From the NCBI GenBank assembly GCA_014804365.1, contig JAAUZX010000018.1:1-34400 (forward strand): 34,400 bases of DNA, read 5' to 3'. Within the stretch, counting starts at the first letter, position 1, and the number at the start of each line of letters is the position of its first letter. Below the pieces are notes generated by a model. It was not told where the DNA came from and did no database searches. It was given only the letters and a program-made list of their open reading frames with translations. This document shows positions 6,629-15,260 of the stretch, piece by piece. The DNA is from Lachnospiraceae bacterium (GTDB taxonomy: Bacteria; Bacillota; Clostridia; Lachnospirales; Lachnospiraceae). Position numbers and translations under genes: made by a program.

Positions 6629-7450
6629 ATGCTCTATCACTACACAGACTTTGCCGCATTCGACGGAATCATACGCTGCGGAGAGCTGAGACTTAACAAT
6701 ATCTTAAATATGAACGACGCTTCCGAGATGACACTTTTCATGAACGGAATCTGCAAAGCCGTCATCGAAAAGCTTCGCACAGACGGAGATCACGACAGAC
6801 TCCGCGAAGCGCAGAATTTTTTTGTCAGGGAAATGGAAGAAGAATTTCATTATTCCGCCTATGCGGCATGTTTCTCAAGATACCGCGATGATGCCGCCCA
6901 GTGGGAGCGCTACGGATATCTTGGTCAGGGTGTATGCATTGCTTTCCATGAGGCTCTCATGAAGAAGATGGTCGGCGGTGTCGTCTCTCTTCAGGAAGTA
7001 TATTATCAGGCCGATGTGCGGGAACATCATCTCGTAGGCGAATTTTACCGACTGTTCAAAAATTCGGAACAGTTGTCGGAAAATCTGCCCCGATTACGAG
7101 ATCTGATGAACGATGCCTGGGTGGAATCAGCCGCCTTCAAGCACCCTTCTTTCGCAAACGAACGGGAATTCCGGTTAGTGGTCTCACCGTTCATCTCCAA
7201 CGATTTTGCCGTAGAACCAAAATATCATGTGGCACGGGGCAGAATCAAAAAATATTATCCGCTGGACTTAAACCGTATGTGCGGCAAATTGAATCTGCAT
7301 CTGTCGGACCTGGTAGGTGAAATCATCATCGGTCCCACCTCCTCACAGTCCCTTCCGATCTTGCAAGATTATTTAGATGACTGCGGTTTGAACATCCTGA
7401 AGGACAAGATCAGCATGTCGGATTGTCCTCTGCGCCAGCCTACATCCTGA
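6629..7450 (+). CDS. DUF2971 family protein
   Basis: A 273-residue cytoplasmic protein starting MLYHYTDF, the usual beginning of DUF2971 proteins. Further family-like stretches are LRLNNILNMNDASEM, then AYAACFSRYRDDAAQWERYG, then FANEREFRLVV and VGEIIIGPTSS. The family has no settled function. The conserved H-Y-T and D-D-x-x-Q-W residues suggest an enzyme, and members occur scattered in accessory regions. The ATG at 6629 is chosen for ACGGAGG six bases upstream; an in-frame start 18 codons earlier would overlap the promoter. It stands alone between its own promoter and a strong bidirectional terminator, at the boundary between accessory and core-like sequence. Confidence 0.85.
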   Translation: MLYHYTDFAAFDGIIRCGELRLNNILNMNDASEMTLFMNGICKAVIEKLRTDGDHDRLREAQNFFVREMEEEFHYSAYAACFSRYRDDAAQWERYGYLGQGVCIAFHEALMKKMVGGVVSLQEVYYQADVREHHLVGEFYRLFKNSEQLSENLPRLRDLMNDAWVESAAFKHPSFANEREFRLVVSPFISNDFAVEPKYHVARGRIKKYYPLDLNRMCGKLNLHLSDLVGEIIIGPTSSQSLPILQDYLDDCGLNILKDKISMSDCPLRQPTS

Positions 7451-7471
7451 CGGATTTCTTCACCTATACAT

Positions 7472-7541
7472 AAAACACCCTGAACATCGCTTTGATACAG
7501 CCTATATTAAGATGTATCGCCACCGATATTCAGGGTGTTTT
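7472..7541. terminator. Bidirectional terminator between convergent genes
   Basis: A perfect 13-bp inverted repeat AAAACACCCTGAA/TTCAGGGTGTTTT (7472-7484 with 7529-7541). It has A-runs on the left and T-runs on the right, so it works in both directions: for the DUF2971 gene (+) and for the lipoprotein/ABC operon (-). The 44-base loop holds a second stem, GATACA/TGTATC (7494-7499 with 7513-7518). Confidence 0.85.
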
Positions 7542-7641
7542 ATATTGTCAATTATAATATGCATGGAAGTTCAATTATTTGTTACTCTTCACGCCACGCG
7601 TACTACACAGAGTAATAAGCTGTATCAGCCAACATCACTGA

Positions 7642-8418
7642 TTATTTCGCCGCCGTCACGGAAGTAATATGGGGATTTACGCCCTCATACCAATACAGGA
7701 AGCCTTCCATATCAATCTTATCACCGATATTTAAACCTTTTACAGCCGCATACACATCCGTTGTCTTGTCACGCAGATAAGACTCTACCGTAAAGGTATA
7801 AGTATTGCCGTCAAGTGATACATTGAAATACAAGTCATCTCCGTCCTGCCCGGATCCGTCCCAGTTATACAGAAAAGCAACATCATTTCCGTCATCATCC
7901 TGACCGGCAGCCTCTACGGTCATTCCTTTAAAGGATACAAACTTATTCTGGTGGTTGATTAAATCATCGGAATTAAGCAGTGATGTAACATCCTCTGCGG
8001 CCGCTACATAATTTCCGTCTTCAATCTCAAAAGAAGCGCCCTCTGCAATCTCTACTTCTCCCGACCATTCCGCTTTATATCCGGTTACTTTAATCTTCGT
8101 TCCCGGTGTCAGCTTCTTATAGTCTTCTTCCGAACAAGTCACATTGTATACAAAATAAGCGCCATCCTTATCCTGCGTATACAAGGTAGCCTTATTGTCC
8201 CACCATGACTGCTTGTCCTGTACATATGTCTCAATCACAACTTCCGAATCTAACGGGGCCGCCACATATTCATCATATGTCATGACACCCTCGGATTTTA
8301 CATCCGCCGCACCGCTCTCGGACGTTGTATCTCCGCCCTTAGAACCACATCCTGCACAAGTTAACACAAGTGCCGAAGCCAAAAGTAATGTTATAAACTT
8401 TTTCATTTTTTGTACCAT
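7642..8418 (-). CDS. Lipoprotein with two OB-fold-like repeats
   Basis: A 258-residue exported lipoprotein. It has a basic start, a hydrophobic core and the lipobox-like CAGC at residues 21-24, followed by a Gly/Ser/Thr-rich linker. The body seems to be two related beta-rich halves. The first reads EVVIETYVQDKQSWW, then KLTPGTKIKVTGYKAEW; the second reads KFVSFKGMTVEAAG, then LNIGDKIDMEGFLYWYEG. Both share a 'G-x-K-I-x-V/M-x-G-[FY]-x-x-[WY]' signature, as in OB-fold lipoproteins. It is the last gene behind the ABC importer (74-base gap). It could be an accessory surface protein of the importer, but this rests only on position. The start at 8418 or at the methionine four codons later are both possible. 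Confidence 0.7.
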   Translation of the reverse strand: MVQKMKKFITLLLASALVLTCAGCGSKGGDTTSESGAADVKSEGVMTYDEYVAAPLDSEVVIETYVQDKQSWWDNKATLYTQDKDGAYFVYNVTCSEEDYKKLTPGTKIKVTGYKAEWSGEVEIAEGASFEIEDGNYVAAAEDVTSLLNSDDLINHQNKFVSFKGMTVEAAGQDDDGNDVAFLYNWDGSGQDGDDLYFNVSLDGNTYTFTVESYLRDKTTDVYAAVKGLNIGDKIDMEGFLYWYEGVNPHITSVTAAK

Positions 8419-8491
8419 GCCTTTCTCTTTACCTGCAAGTTTGTTGACCGAAATACTGCCGATCTATGCACAAACTAAGTATACATGAAAT

Positions 8492-10099
8492 TCACAGGAA
8501 ATCAATAGCAAATTGTCGGATTACATATACGATCATGCCACCCCAGACAACAGCCAGTGCCGTTAACAGTATCACGGATGCCTTAGGAAGCGCTCCCAGC
8601 TCCTTCTCCCCGGAAGCCAATCGACTGTTCTGTATCCCGATCTGATCCAGCCGGTACAGAGACGTTGTATCACTGTACAGTCCGGCAATATATTCCTCAT
8701 CGATCACCTGCCCTCTTCTGACGGATTTCACGGTATTCTCCACAAGCTGTCCGGAGGCATCGCGAAGAGATGCAGAACCCACGAACACAGGCGTAACGAA
8801 AGTATGCTCCACGTTATCAAGCAACAACTCTGCCGCCTTGATCTTAACTTCATAATGCGAGACGGCATCTGTACCGATTTCAGACAGATATTCTTTGTAT
8901 TCGGCGGACTCCTGTGCCTTTGTCGTCACGGGCACATACCCTTCCGTCTCTGCATAAGCGATCTGTACCTCATTCGTCAGCAGATATTGTGTAAACAGCC
9001 ACGAGGCCATAACCTCCTGCGGATCTTCTTTATTGAAAACACAGACTGACGGCCCCTGAGATATCATGCTTGGATTTCCCACATCAAACTGCGGAATCAT
9101 CATGACCGCAGTCTCAAATTCAACGATCTTATCTTCACTGATGTCACATAACGGTGCATCCGTTCCCATCCATGTGGCACCCGCCGTGGAATCAATGGCA
9201 AAGATACACTGACCGGCATTCAGGAAATTCGCCGGATAGCTTGAAATCTTAAAAGTAGAAAATGCACCGCTGTCTCCGTGTGCTGCAACGGTTGTCAGAA
9301 GCTTTGATGTAGTATCATTAAAAAGCATGATATTGCCACTCTCGTCAGAATATCCGGCACCTTTTTGCTTCAGCATCTGAATCATCATGTTATCTGTGGA
9401 TTTGTAGATAAAAGGTATCAACACCTTCTGCCCGTTGACCAGAAACGTGCCGTCCGCATCCTGCTCCATCGCAGCCTCGGAAACCTCCCATATAAAGTCC
9501 CATGTAAGAATCTCGGGCAAGGTATACCCCAAGGCTTCCACATAAGTCTTGTTCACGTAACAGGCTTCTGTGGAACGCATGTATGGAAGGGCATAACAGC
9601 GTCCGTCAATAGAACACTCTTCCAAAAACTTCGGGATGATCTCAGACACTTTAGGGGAATCAAACTTTACTTCGCTCCCGCCAAGTCCATATGCTCCATC
9701 CGCATACAGCTCATCCAACGGAACTACCAGATTCGTTCCCGTCAGATATGTGGCAATATGATCCGGATAAGTAATACATACGTTAGGCGTGGTGTCTGTG
9801 GCAATATTCGTGATCACATCGTTGTAGATCTTGCCATAATCTGTATAGAGGCGCAGATTCACGGTAATATTCGGATACAGCGTCTCAAACTCATCGATCG
9901 CTCTCTCATAGATTGCCGTCTGTGTTTTATTGGTGTCATTCTTTGCCCAAAACGTGATCTCATATTCTCTTGTATCATCAAACTGCTCCGGCATCTCGAA
10001 GGCGGAAAGTCCTTCCCTGCCATGACAGCCCGACAGCATGAATATACATCCGCATAATATAGCCGAACATAATATTCTGTTGAAAATATTTTTCCTCAT
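8492..10099 (-). CDS. Sugar-type ABC transporter binding protein with C-terminal anchor
   Basis: A 535-residue family 1 extracellular solute-binding protein. It has a lipobox LSGC (Cys25) after a signal sequence, then YEITFWAKND, the class-typical ATYLTGTNLVVPLDEL, RCYALPYMRSTEACYVNK, and the hinge/C-lobe motifs QGPSVCVFNK and ASWLFTQYLLTNE. The overall pattern is UgpB/MalE-like, so the ligand is probably a carbohydrate or glycerophosphate-type compound. It is longer than usual (about 420-450 residues). The extra C-terminal part ends in a hydrophobic helix (about 506-527, KASVILLTALAVVWGGMIVY), so it may be anchored at both ends. GGAGG precedes the ATG. The gene overlaps the upstream permease by four bases (ATGA). 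Confidence 0.9.
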   Translation of the reverse strand: MRKNIFNRILCSAILCGCIFMLSGCHGREGLSAFEMPEQFDDTREYEITFWAKNDTNKTQTAIYERAIDEFETLYPNITVNLRLYTDYGKIYNDVITNIATDTTPNVCITYPDHIATYLTGTNLVVPLDELYADGAYGLGGSEVKFDSPKVSEIIPKFLEECSIDGRCYALPYMRSTEACYVNKTYVEALGYTLPEILTWDFIWEVSEAAMEQDADGTFLVNGQKVLIPFIYKSTDNMMIQMLKQKGAGYSDESGNIMLFNDTTSKLLTTVAAHGDSGAFSTFKISSYPANFLNAGQCIFAIDSTAGATWMGTDAPLCDISEDKIVEFETAVMMIPQFDVGNPSMISQGPSVCVFNKEDPQEVMASWLFTQYLLTNEVQIAYAETEGYVPVTTKAQESAEYKEYLSEIGTDAVSHYEVKIKAAELLLDNVEHTFVTPVFVGSASLRDASGQLVENTVKSVRRGQVIDEEYIAGLYSDTTSLYRLDQIGIQNSRLASGEKELGALPKASVILLTALAVVWGGMIVYVIRQFAIDFL

Positions 10100-10992
10100 C
10101 CCTTCGTGCCTCCTCTGGAAACGCCCTCCATGATTTTCTTATGGAACACGAGAAACAACAGGATCAAAGGTACCGAAATCACTACTACCGCCGCCATCAT
10201 CGCCGGAATATTCTCGCGTCCGAAACCGTTTTCACGAATCTCCTGAATCCCGTTAGATACAAGAAAATAATCCGGATCATCCGTGATCAGACGCGGCCAT
10301 ACATAAGAATTCCAGCATTCGATCACTTTCAGGATCGTAATCGTTACAAGCGTCGGCTTGGAGATCGGTATCATCACCCTAAGCAGATACCTTAAGTCGG
10401 AGGTGCCGTCCACCTTCGCGGCATAGTACAGGCTGTCCGGTATCTGTTCAAAATTCTCCTTGAGCAGATAAACATAAAAGACCGACATCACTGACGGCAG
10501 AATCAATCCGGCGAAGGAATTGCGCATATCAAGATTCGTGACCGTCATAAAGTTCGTAATAACTGCCAGTTCGTTCGGAATCATCATCATGGAGAGGAAA
10601 ATAACGAACATGACATTCTTCCCCCGAAATTCCAGCCGTGCAAAAGCAAATGCCGCCAATGTGATCACCACCAGCATAACAAGCGTAGTCACCAGCGTAA
10701 AGATCAACGTATTAAACAGATAACGCCCGAGCGGCACAGCGGTAAATGCTTCCACATAATTCTGCATGGTCGGAGACAACGTGAAGAATCTCGGAATATA
10801 TTCGGCATTATACGCACTGTAACTTTTGACAGAAGTCAAAACCATCCAGTAAAACGGAAATAACACGATAACAGCCCACACCGATAACAGAATATAGGTG
10901 ATGACCGCCGCAGTTTTCTTACGCCTTCGGGCAGCAGCTTCTATTTTTTGGTAATCAGTCGTATTTTCCTGTTTACTTACCTTTTCTACCAT
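10096..10992 (-). CDS. ABC sugar transporter permease, MalG/UgpE type
   Basis: A 298-residue inner-membrane permease with about six membrane segments, the first at residues 29-52. The EAA loop that docks on the ATPase is at about 190-209 (AAKVDGTSDLRYLLRVMIPI), and the protein ends with LVFHKKIMEGVSRGGTKG, the normal C-terminus of the MalG branch. AGAGG lies eight bases before the ATG. It forms the channel together with the MalF-type permease encoded 36 bases upstream. The long charged N-terminus (about 28 residues with RRRKK) is cytoplasmic. Confidence 0.93.
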   Translation of the reverse strand: MVEKVSKQENTTDYQKIEAAARRRKKTAAVITYILLSVWAVIVLFPFYWMVLTSVKSYSAYNAEYIPRFFTLSPTMQNYVEAFTAVPLGRYLFNTLIFTLVTTLVMLVVITLAAFAFARLEFRGKNVMFVIFLSMMMIPNELAVITNFMTVTNLDMRNSFAGLILPSVMSVFYVYLLKENFEQIPDSLYYAAKVDGTSDLRYLLRVMIPISKPTLVTITILKVIECWNSYVWPRLITDDPDYFLVSNGIQEIRENGFGRENIPAMMAAVVVISVPLILLFLVFHKKIMEGVSRGGTKG

Positions 10993-11028
10993 AATAATAA
11001 CCTCTTATAACAGCCCATTTCCATATTT

Positions 11029-11934
11029 TCAGTAATGCACTTTTCTCTTACTAATCAGCAGATTGATGCAGGTGATCGTAAATACAATGGCAAACAGCAG
11101 GATTGCCGCTGCCGATGCATAGGAGGGATATCCGCCGCTGTCCCCGTAGAGCATGTCATAGACATAGCCTACGATAGTATTCATTCCCGCCGCATTCAGA
11201 TTCGTGCCAAACAGAGCCACCACATCGCTGTACGCCTTAAATGCCCCGATAAATCCCGTTATAATCAGATAGAATATCATCGGCGATATCATTGGCAGAG
11301 TGATTCTTGCGAAAGTCCTGAACTTCGATGTGCCATCTACCTTCGCCGCATTATAATACTGCTGATCCACCGCTGCAAGCGCACTGGTCAGAATCAGAAT
11401 CTTAAAGGGCATGACAACCCAGATCGTATAAATACATAAGACAAACATCTTCGCCCAATAAGGTCCATCTATAAAATCTACACCATCTCCGCCGAAACAT
11501 CTGATCAACAGATTAATCAATCCGTCGGAATATGCGGTCTTCTTGAACAGAATCATAAACACCATGCCGACTGCCAGCGTATTGGTCACATAGGGCAGGA
11601 AATATATGGTCTGAAACAAGTCGCGAAAGGGCTTTATGGAGTTTAACCCAAGGGAAATAAGCAGCGCGATCCCTGTGGAGAGCGGCACGGTAATTATCAC
11701 TAACAGAAAAGTATTCTTCAACGCCTGCAAGAAGTAAGGGTCCCGCAGAACATATGCATAATTATAAGAACCGATACCAAAATAGGTCTGGGATGCCGAA
11801 TTATATCCCTCTTCAAAAGAATAGACCAGCACATCGACTAGCGGGTACACCATGAAGACTCCAAGAAAGAGAACCGCCGGCAAAAGATAGAGCCACCCTT
11901 TTAAACTGCTGTTGCTTATTTTGTCACGCTTCAT
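11029..11934 (-). CDS. ABC sugar transporter permease, MalF/UgpA type
   Basis: A 301-residue inner-membrane permease. It starts with LKGWLYLLPAVLFLGVFMVY, the usual first helix of MalF/UgpA proteins, and has about six helices in all. The EAA loop is at about 193-214 (YYNAAKVDGTSKFRTFARIT). The last helix precedes the basic tail LLISKRKVHY. It overlaps the ATPase gene by four bases (ATGA), which implies translational coupling. It pairs with the next permease to form the translocation pore. Confidence 0.93.
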   Translation of the reverse strand: MKRDKISNSSLKGWLYLLPAVLFLGVFMVYPLVDVLVYSFEEGYNSASQTYFGIGSYNYAYVLRDPYFLQALKNTFLLVIITVPLSTGIALLISLGLNSIKPFRDLFQTIYFLPYVTNTLAVGMVFMILFKKTAYSDGLINLLIRCFGGDGVDFIDGPYWAKMFVLCIYTIWVVMPFKILILTSALAAVDQQYYNAAKVDGTSKFRTFARITLPMISPMIFYLIITGFIGAFKAYSDVVALFGTNLNAAGMNTIVGYVYDMLYGDSGGYPSYASAAAILLFAIVFTITCINLLISKRKVHY

Positions 11935-13058
11935 AAACTTTTCTCCCCGAAATAGATTCTCTTCTGCGTCTCCTTATCAAACAGAAACACCTTGCGGGAT
12001 ATGAGGGAAAAGCATACGAAGGTTCCTTCTTCTTTCCGCCCCGCATTCAGACTGATCTTATGATCCGTACTTAAGATCGCACGAACCGTAGGATTTACGG
12101 AGGCCGTGTTCGTGCATACTACACTGATATCCCTTCCCATCACTTCCACTCTGTCTAATCGGCAGCGAAACTCCCCGTCTTCCTTCAGCACAAAGCCCTC
12201 GGGTCTGATTCCCACATAGACCTGTCTGTCCGCAACGCCCCCGATATGCATAACGGTATCCTCTCCAATGATGAGTCTGCCGTCCTGTACCTGTCCTTCA
12301 AAAACATTGATCGGCGGCGTTCCGAGGAACTTGGCAACAAAAAGATTCGCCGGACTATCATAAACTTCCTGGGGTTCGCCGATCTGCTGGATCTCTCCTT
12401 CCTTCATCACAACGATTCTGTCGGAGATACTCATCGCTTCTTCCTGATCGTGTGTCACGAAGATTGTGGTGATGCCTGTCTCCTGCTGAATTCTTCTGAT
12501 CTCTTCTCTGGTCTGGATTCGCAGACGCGCATCAAGATTGGAAAGCGGTTCATCCAGCAAAAGCACTTTCGGTCTTTTCACAAGCGCACGGGCAATCGCC
12601 ACCCGCTGTTGCTGTCCTCCCGAAAGTTCTCTCGGCTTACGCTCCATCAGATCATCGATCTGAACTAACTTCGCCGCCTCTGTTACCTTTTCAAGCATCT
12701 CAGACTTAGAGAGCTTGTCCTTGCCCTTAAGATTTTGAAGCGGGAAGAGGATATTCTGTTTTACATTCAGATGCGGGTAAAGAGCATAATTCTGAAATAC
12801 CAGACCGATACCCCGATTCTCCGGCGGAAGATCCGTGACATCCTCATCTCCGAAAAAGATCCTTCCTTCCGTGGGCTTCAACAATCCGCTGATCAGATTG
12901 AGTGCCGTGCTCTTACCGCATCCGGAAGGTCCCAACAGACCGATCAGTTTGCCGTCAGGAATCTCAAAATTGAAATCGTTGACCGCTATTACATCTGTAT
13001 GGCTTTTCCTGTCCCTGCTCGGAAACTTTTTTGTCAGATTCTTCAATACTACTTTCAT
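11931..13058 (-). CDS. ABC transporter ATPase, MsmX/UgpC/MalK type
   Basis: A 375-residue ATPase of carbohydrate uptake-1 transporters. Walker A is LLGPSGCGKST (residues 41-51), the Q-loop is VFQNYALYPHL, the signature LSGGQQQRVAIARAL starts at 145, Walker B is KVLLLDEPLSNLDARLR (164-180) and the H-loop is FVTHDQEEA. Residues from about 235 form the C-terminal TOBE/OB regulatory region typical of MalK-like subunits. It energises the two permeases encoded directly downstream. Many clostridial importers share a single MsmX ATPase encoded elsewhere, so a dedicated ATPase in the operon is worth noting. The gene lies 18 bases after the flavoprotein gene, in the same direction. Confidence 0.93.
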   Translation of the reverse strand: MKVVLKNLTKKFPSRDRKSHTDVIAVNDFNFEIPDGKLIGLLGPSGCGKSTALNLISGLLKPTEGRIFFGDEDVTDLPPENRGIGLVFQNYALYPHLNVKQNILFPLQNLKGKDKLSKSEMLEKVTEAAKLVQIDDLMERKPRELSGGQQQRVAIARALVKRPKVLLLDEPLSNLDARLRIQTREEIRRIQQETGITTIFVTHDQEEAMSISDRIVVMKEGEIQQIGEPQEVYDSPANLFVAKFLGTPPINVFEGQVQDGRLIIGEDTVMHIGGVADRQVYVGIRPEGFVLKEDGEFRCRLDRVEVMGRDISVVCTNTASVNPTVRAILSTDHKISLNAGRKEEGTFVCFSLISRKVFLFDKETQKRIYFGEKSL

Positions 13059-13076
13059 TTCAATATCCGTACCTTT

Positions 13077-14348
13077 CTACAGCGTATGTGCTGCCGCTTT
13101 TCCTGCCACGATACCGCTGCTCCACGCCCACTGCAAATTATAGCCGCCGCATATACCGTCGATATCCAGTATCTCTCCCGCAAAGAAAAGATGCGGAACA
13201 AGCTTTGACTCCAGTGTTCGGGTCACCTCCCTGCAGTCTACGCCTCCGGCACATACCTGCGCCTGCTCAAAGGAGTTCGTTCCCTTGACCACCACCGGAA
13301 AGGACCGGAAAAGACCGGCCAGTTTCACCCGGGATGCCTTAGGCACATCCGCCGCCCGATCCGTCTCCCTGATTCCTGACAGTTTCAGCAGAAGAAGTCC
13401 GATTTTCTTATTGACCAATCCGGTCACAAACCGATCCATCGTCTGCATACTCTGTCTAGCCCATCTGTCTTCCCAAAAACCGCCGTCTCTCTCATATCTT
13501 TCGTTCGCCGTAGTGTTAACATCTCCCACATCCGTGGGCATGGGACCATCCGGCATCAGATCGATCTCAATCGTAACCCGTCTGCGTTCCTGCAGTGCAT
13601 ATGCTGCCTCTCTGCTCAGTTGAAATACGGGAATGCCGGAAATGCCGTAATTCGTCCATTGCAGTTCGCCGCGCTGCGTCCGCACGGTCTTCTCGTCTAT
13701 CCGTAACGTTAGTCCTGCCTCACAGCGCACTCCCGCCACCCGTTTATAGAAATCTTCCTGACAATGCAGTGCAACAAGCGCCGGAACAAGGGGAACAATA
13801 CGATGCCCCAGTTTCCGTGCCAGCGCGGCTCCTGCGCCGTCCGACCCCGTCGCTGGGGCTGCACTGCCGCCACAGGCAAGTATTACCGCATCGTAACGTT
13901 CTCTCTGTCCTTCCTTCGTCATCACGGTCAGCCCGTCTGTCTGCCTGATCAGATCAGCCACCTGTTTATTTGTATGTACACACACCTTTTGCCGTTCCAG
14001 TTCAAATCGGAGAACATCCTGCACGGTTGAGGCCTGTTCGCTAGCAGGATACAGATAACCGTTCCGATTTTTAATCCGCATGCCCAATCCTGAGAAAAAC
14101 TCCTTAGTCTGCGCCACACCGACCGTCCCATACAGGTCTTCAACAAGCGATACACCACTGCCATAGTAACATTCCGGGCTCATCTCTTCATTGGAGAAGT
14201 TACACTTGCCGTTTCCCGTTGATAAAAGTTTCCTGCCGACCCTGTCATTTCTCTCATATATCGTCACCTGCGCGCCTGCCCGCGCCGCATGGATAGCAGC
14301 CGTCATCCCCGCCGCGCCGCCGCCGACCACAGCAATTTTTCTATTCAT
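13077..14348 (-). CDS. BaiN/YhiN (HI0933) family flavoprotein
   Basis: A 423-residue NAD(P)/FAD-dependent oxidoreductase of the HI0933 family. The N-terminal dinucleotide-binding motif is VVGGGAAGMTAAIHAARAG. The family hallmark RVGRKLLSTGNGKCNFSN comes next, then ACGGSAAPATGSDGAG. The C-terminal FAD contact is FAGEILDIDGICGGYNLQWA. One member was reported to act on bile-acid intermediates (BaiN), but most have no proven substrate, so I do not claim that here. I chose the ATG at 14348 because GGAGG stands five bases before it. Transcription could continue into the ABC importer 18 bases downstream; a functional link is unproven. Confidence 0.9.
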   Translation of the reverse strand: MNRKIAVVGGGAAGMTAAIHAARAGAQVTIYERNDRVGRKLLSTGNGKCNFSNEEMSPECYYGSGVSLVEDLYGTVGVAQTKEFFSGLGMRIKNRNGYLYPASEQASTVQDVLRFELERQKVCVHTNKQVADLIRQTDGLTVMTKEGQRERYDAVILACGGSAAPATGSDGAGAALARKLGHRIVPLVPALVALHCQEDFYKRVAGVRCEAGLTLRIDEKTVRTQRGELQWTNYGISGIPVFQLSREAAYALQERRRVTIEIDLMPDGPMPTDVGDVNTTANERYERDGGFWEDRWARQSMQTMDRFVTGLVNKKIGLLLLKLSGIRETDRAADVPKASRVKLAGLFRSFPVVVKGTNSFEQAQVCAGGVDCREVTRTLESKLVPHLFFAGEILDIDGICGGYNLQWAWSSGIVAGKAAAHTL

Positions 14349-14434
14349 ATTAACCTCCATGCCGCTGTTTTGTATCAGCACACAAAACGCAGTATTTCTT
14401 AGCAAGACATCCTATGATGCAGGATTCATGCGCG

Positions 14435-14502
14435 AAATTATGCAGAATGCATAATTTCTGTGCATCTTCGTAACTGCGAAGAACAGGGTTCTGAACAGTT
14501 AC
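14435..14502. repeat. Palindromic repeat, copy 3 (one arm lost)
   Basis: The 180-base spacer between the flavoprotein and BofC-like genes contains a copy of the 55-bp palindromic repeat. The inner core CTTCGTAACTGCGAAG and the right arm TTCTGAACAGTTAC (14489-14502) match the other two copies, but the left arm is not recognisable. In its place stands a separate perfect hairpin, AAATTATGC/GCATAATTT (14435-14443 with 14449-14457). Relative to the other two copies it is inverted. Confidence 0.8.
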
Positions 14503-14528
14503 GTACTTTTTACGTTAATATGATACCC

Positions 14529-15173
14529 TCAACTCGAATAAGATTCAAGGAAATTATATAGTTCTTCCTCCGTTTCAACATACTTTCCCCGCATAATCTC
14601 TGCCTGCAGTCCGTCGTCGAGACTGGCAAGCAGAATATCCGTATTCATATAGAGTGTCCGCTTGTCCTCCTGATAAACAACAATAAAATGATCGGCTACC
14701 ATAAGATAATAGCCTTTATTCTCTTCCTGCTTATAATATTTACAGATCACCACCCTGTCCTTAGAAAAGGCGGTCAGCTCAATCGTCTCAAACCCCTGCT
14801 CTAATTCCGTCAGCGGCGGATTCCGGTCGTAGGATTCCAGTTCCTGAAGAAGCCCATCCCGGTCCAGCCCGATATATTTGACCGGCACATTCTCCTCTTT
14901 TTCATTCACCGTACCACTCATCAGATCCACTTCCTCGATCAGATAAGTCGTGTCCGCCGTTACCACGGGAACCTCCGCCACCGCCGTCTCTATGATCTGC
15001 TCCTGTACGTCGCCGATTTCCAGCGCTTTCTGTCTGGTTTGTTCACTGCTCTCCCTCATCTGATATCGGTTCGGATAGAAGAAGTGCTCCGCCTTCAGCG
15101 CGGCATAGCCTCCTGCTCCGAGCATAATTCCCGATAACATAAGAAAAAGACTGATACGTCTTATAAATTTCAT
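14529..15173 (-). CDS. BofC-like C-terminal domain protein
   Basis: A 214-residue protein with an N-terminal membrane or signal helix (about 7-27, SLFLMLSGIMLGAGGYAALK), so it is exported or anchored. The C-terminal part (about 140-214) reads YYLMVADHFIVVYQED, then TLYMNTDILLASL, and finally ETEEELYNFLESY. This resembles the C-terminal domain of BofC, a mother-cell/forespore intermembrane protein that restrains sigma-K activation in Bacillus. The middle domain is not recognised. It lies 88 bases after the flippase gene and downstream of the sporulation-linked yqf cluster, in keeping with a sporulation role. The resemblance is by pattern, so a different exported protein is possible. Confidence 0.55.
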   Translation of the reverse strand: MKFIRRISLFLMLSGIMLGAGGYAALKAEHFFYPNRYQMRESSEQTRQKALEIGDVQEQIIETAVAEVPVVTADTTYLIEEVDLMSGTVNEKEENVPVKYIGLDRDGLLQELESYDRNPPLTELEQGFETIELTAFSKDRVVICKYYKQEENKGYYLMVADHFIVVYQEDKRTLYMNTDILLASLDDGLQAEIMRGKYVETEEELYNFLESYSS

Positions 15174-15260
15174 CCTTCCAATTGCCTTTCTTACCGGATT
15201 ACCTGTAATCAGTATCAGTCATTTCACAAATTTTATGCACCATTTTATTATTTTGTTATA

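Noticed and set aside
7049..7079. Inverted repeat with ACTGTTC/GAACAGT resembling the 55-bp repeat, inside the DUF2971 gene
   Set aside because: It lies in coding sequence, has a different core and can be explained by codon choice.
9365..10057. Plus-strand frame of 230 codons opposite the binding protein gene
   Set aside because: Shadow of a well-supported gene, without motif or ribosome site.
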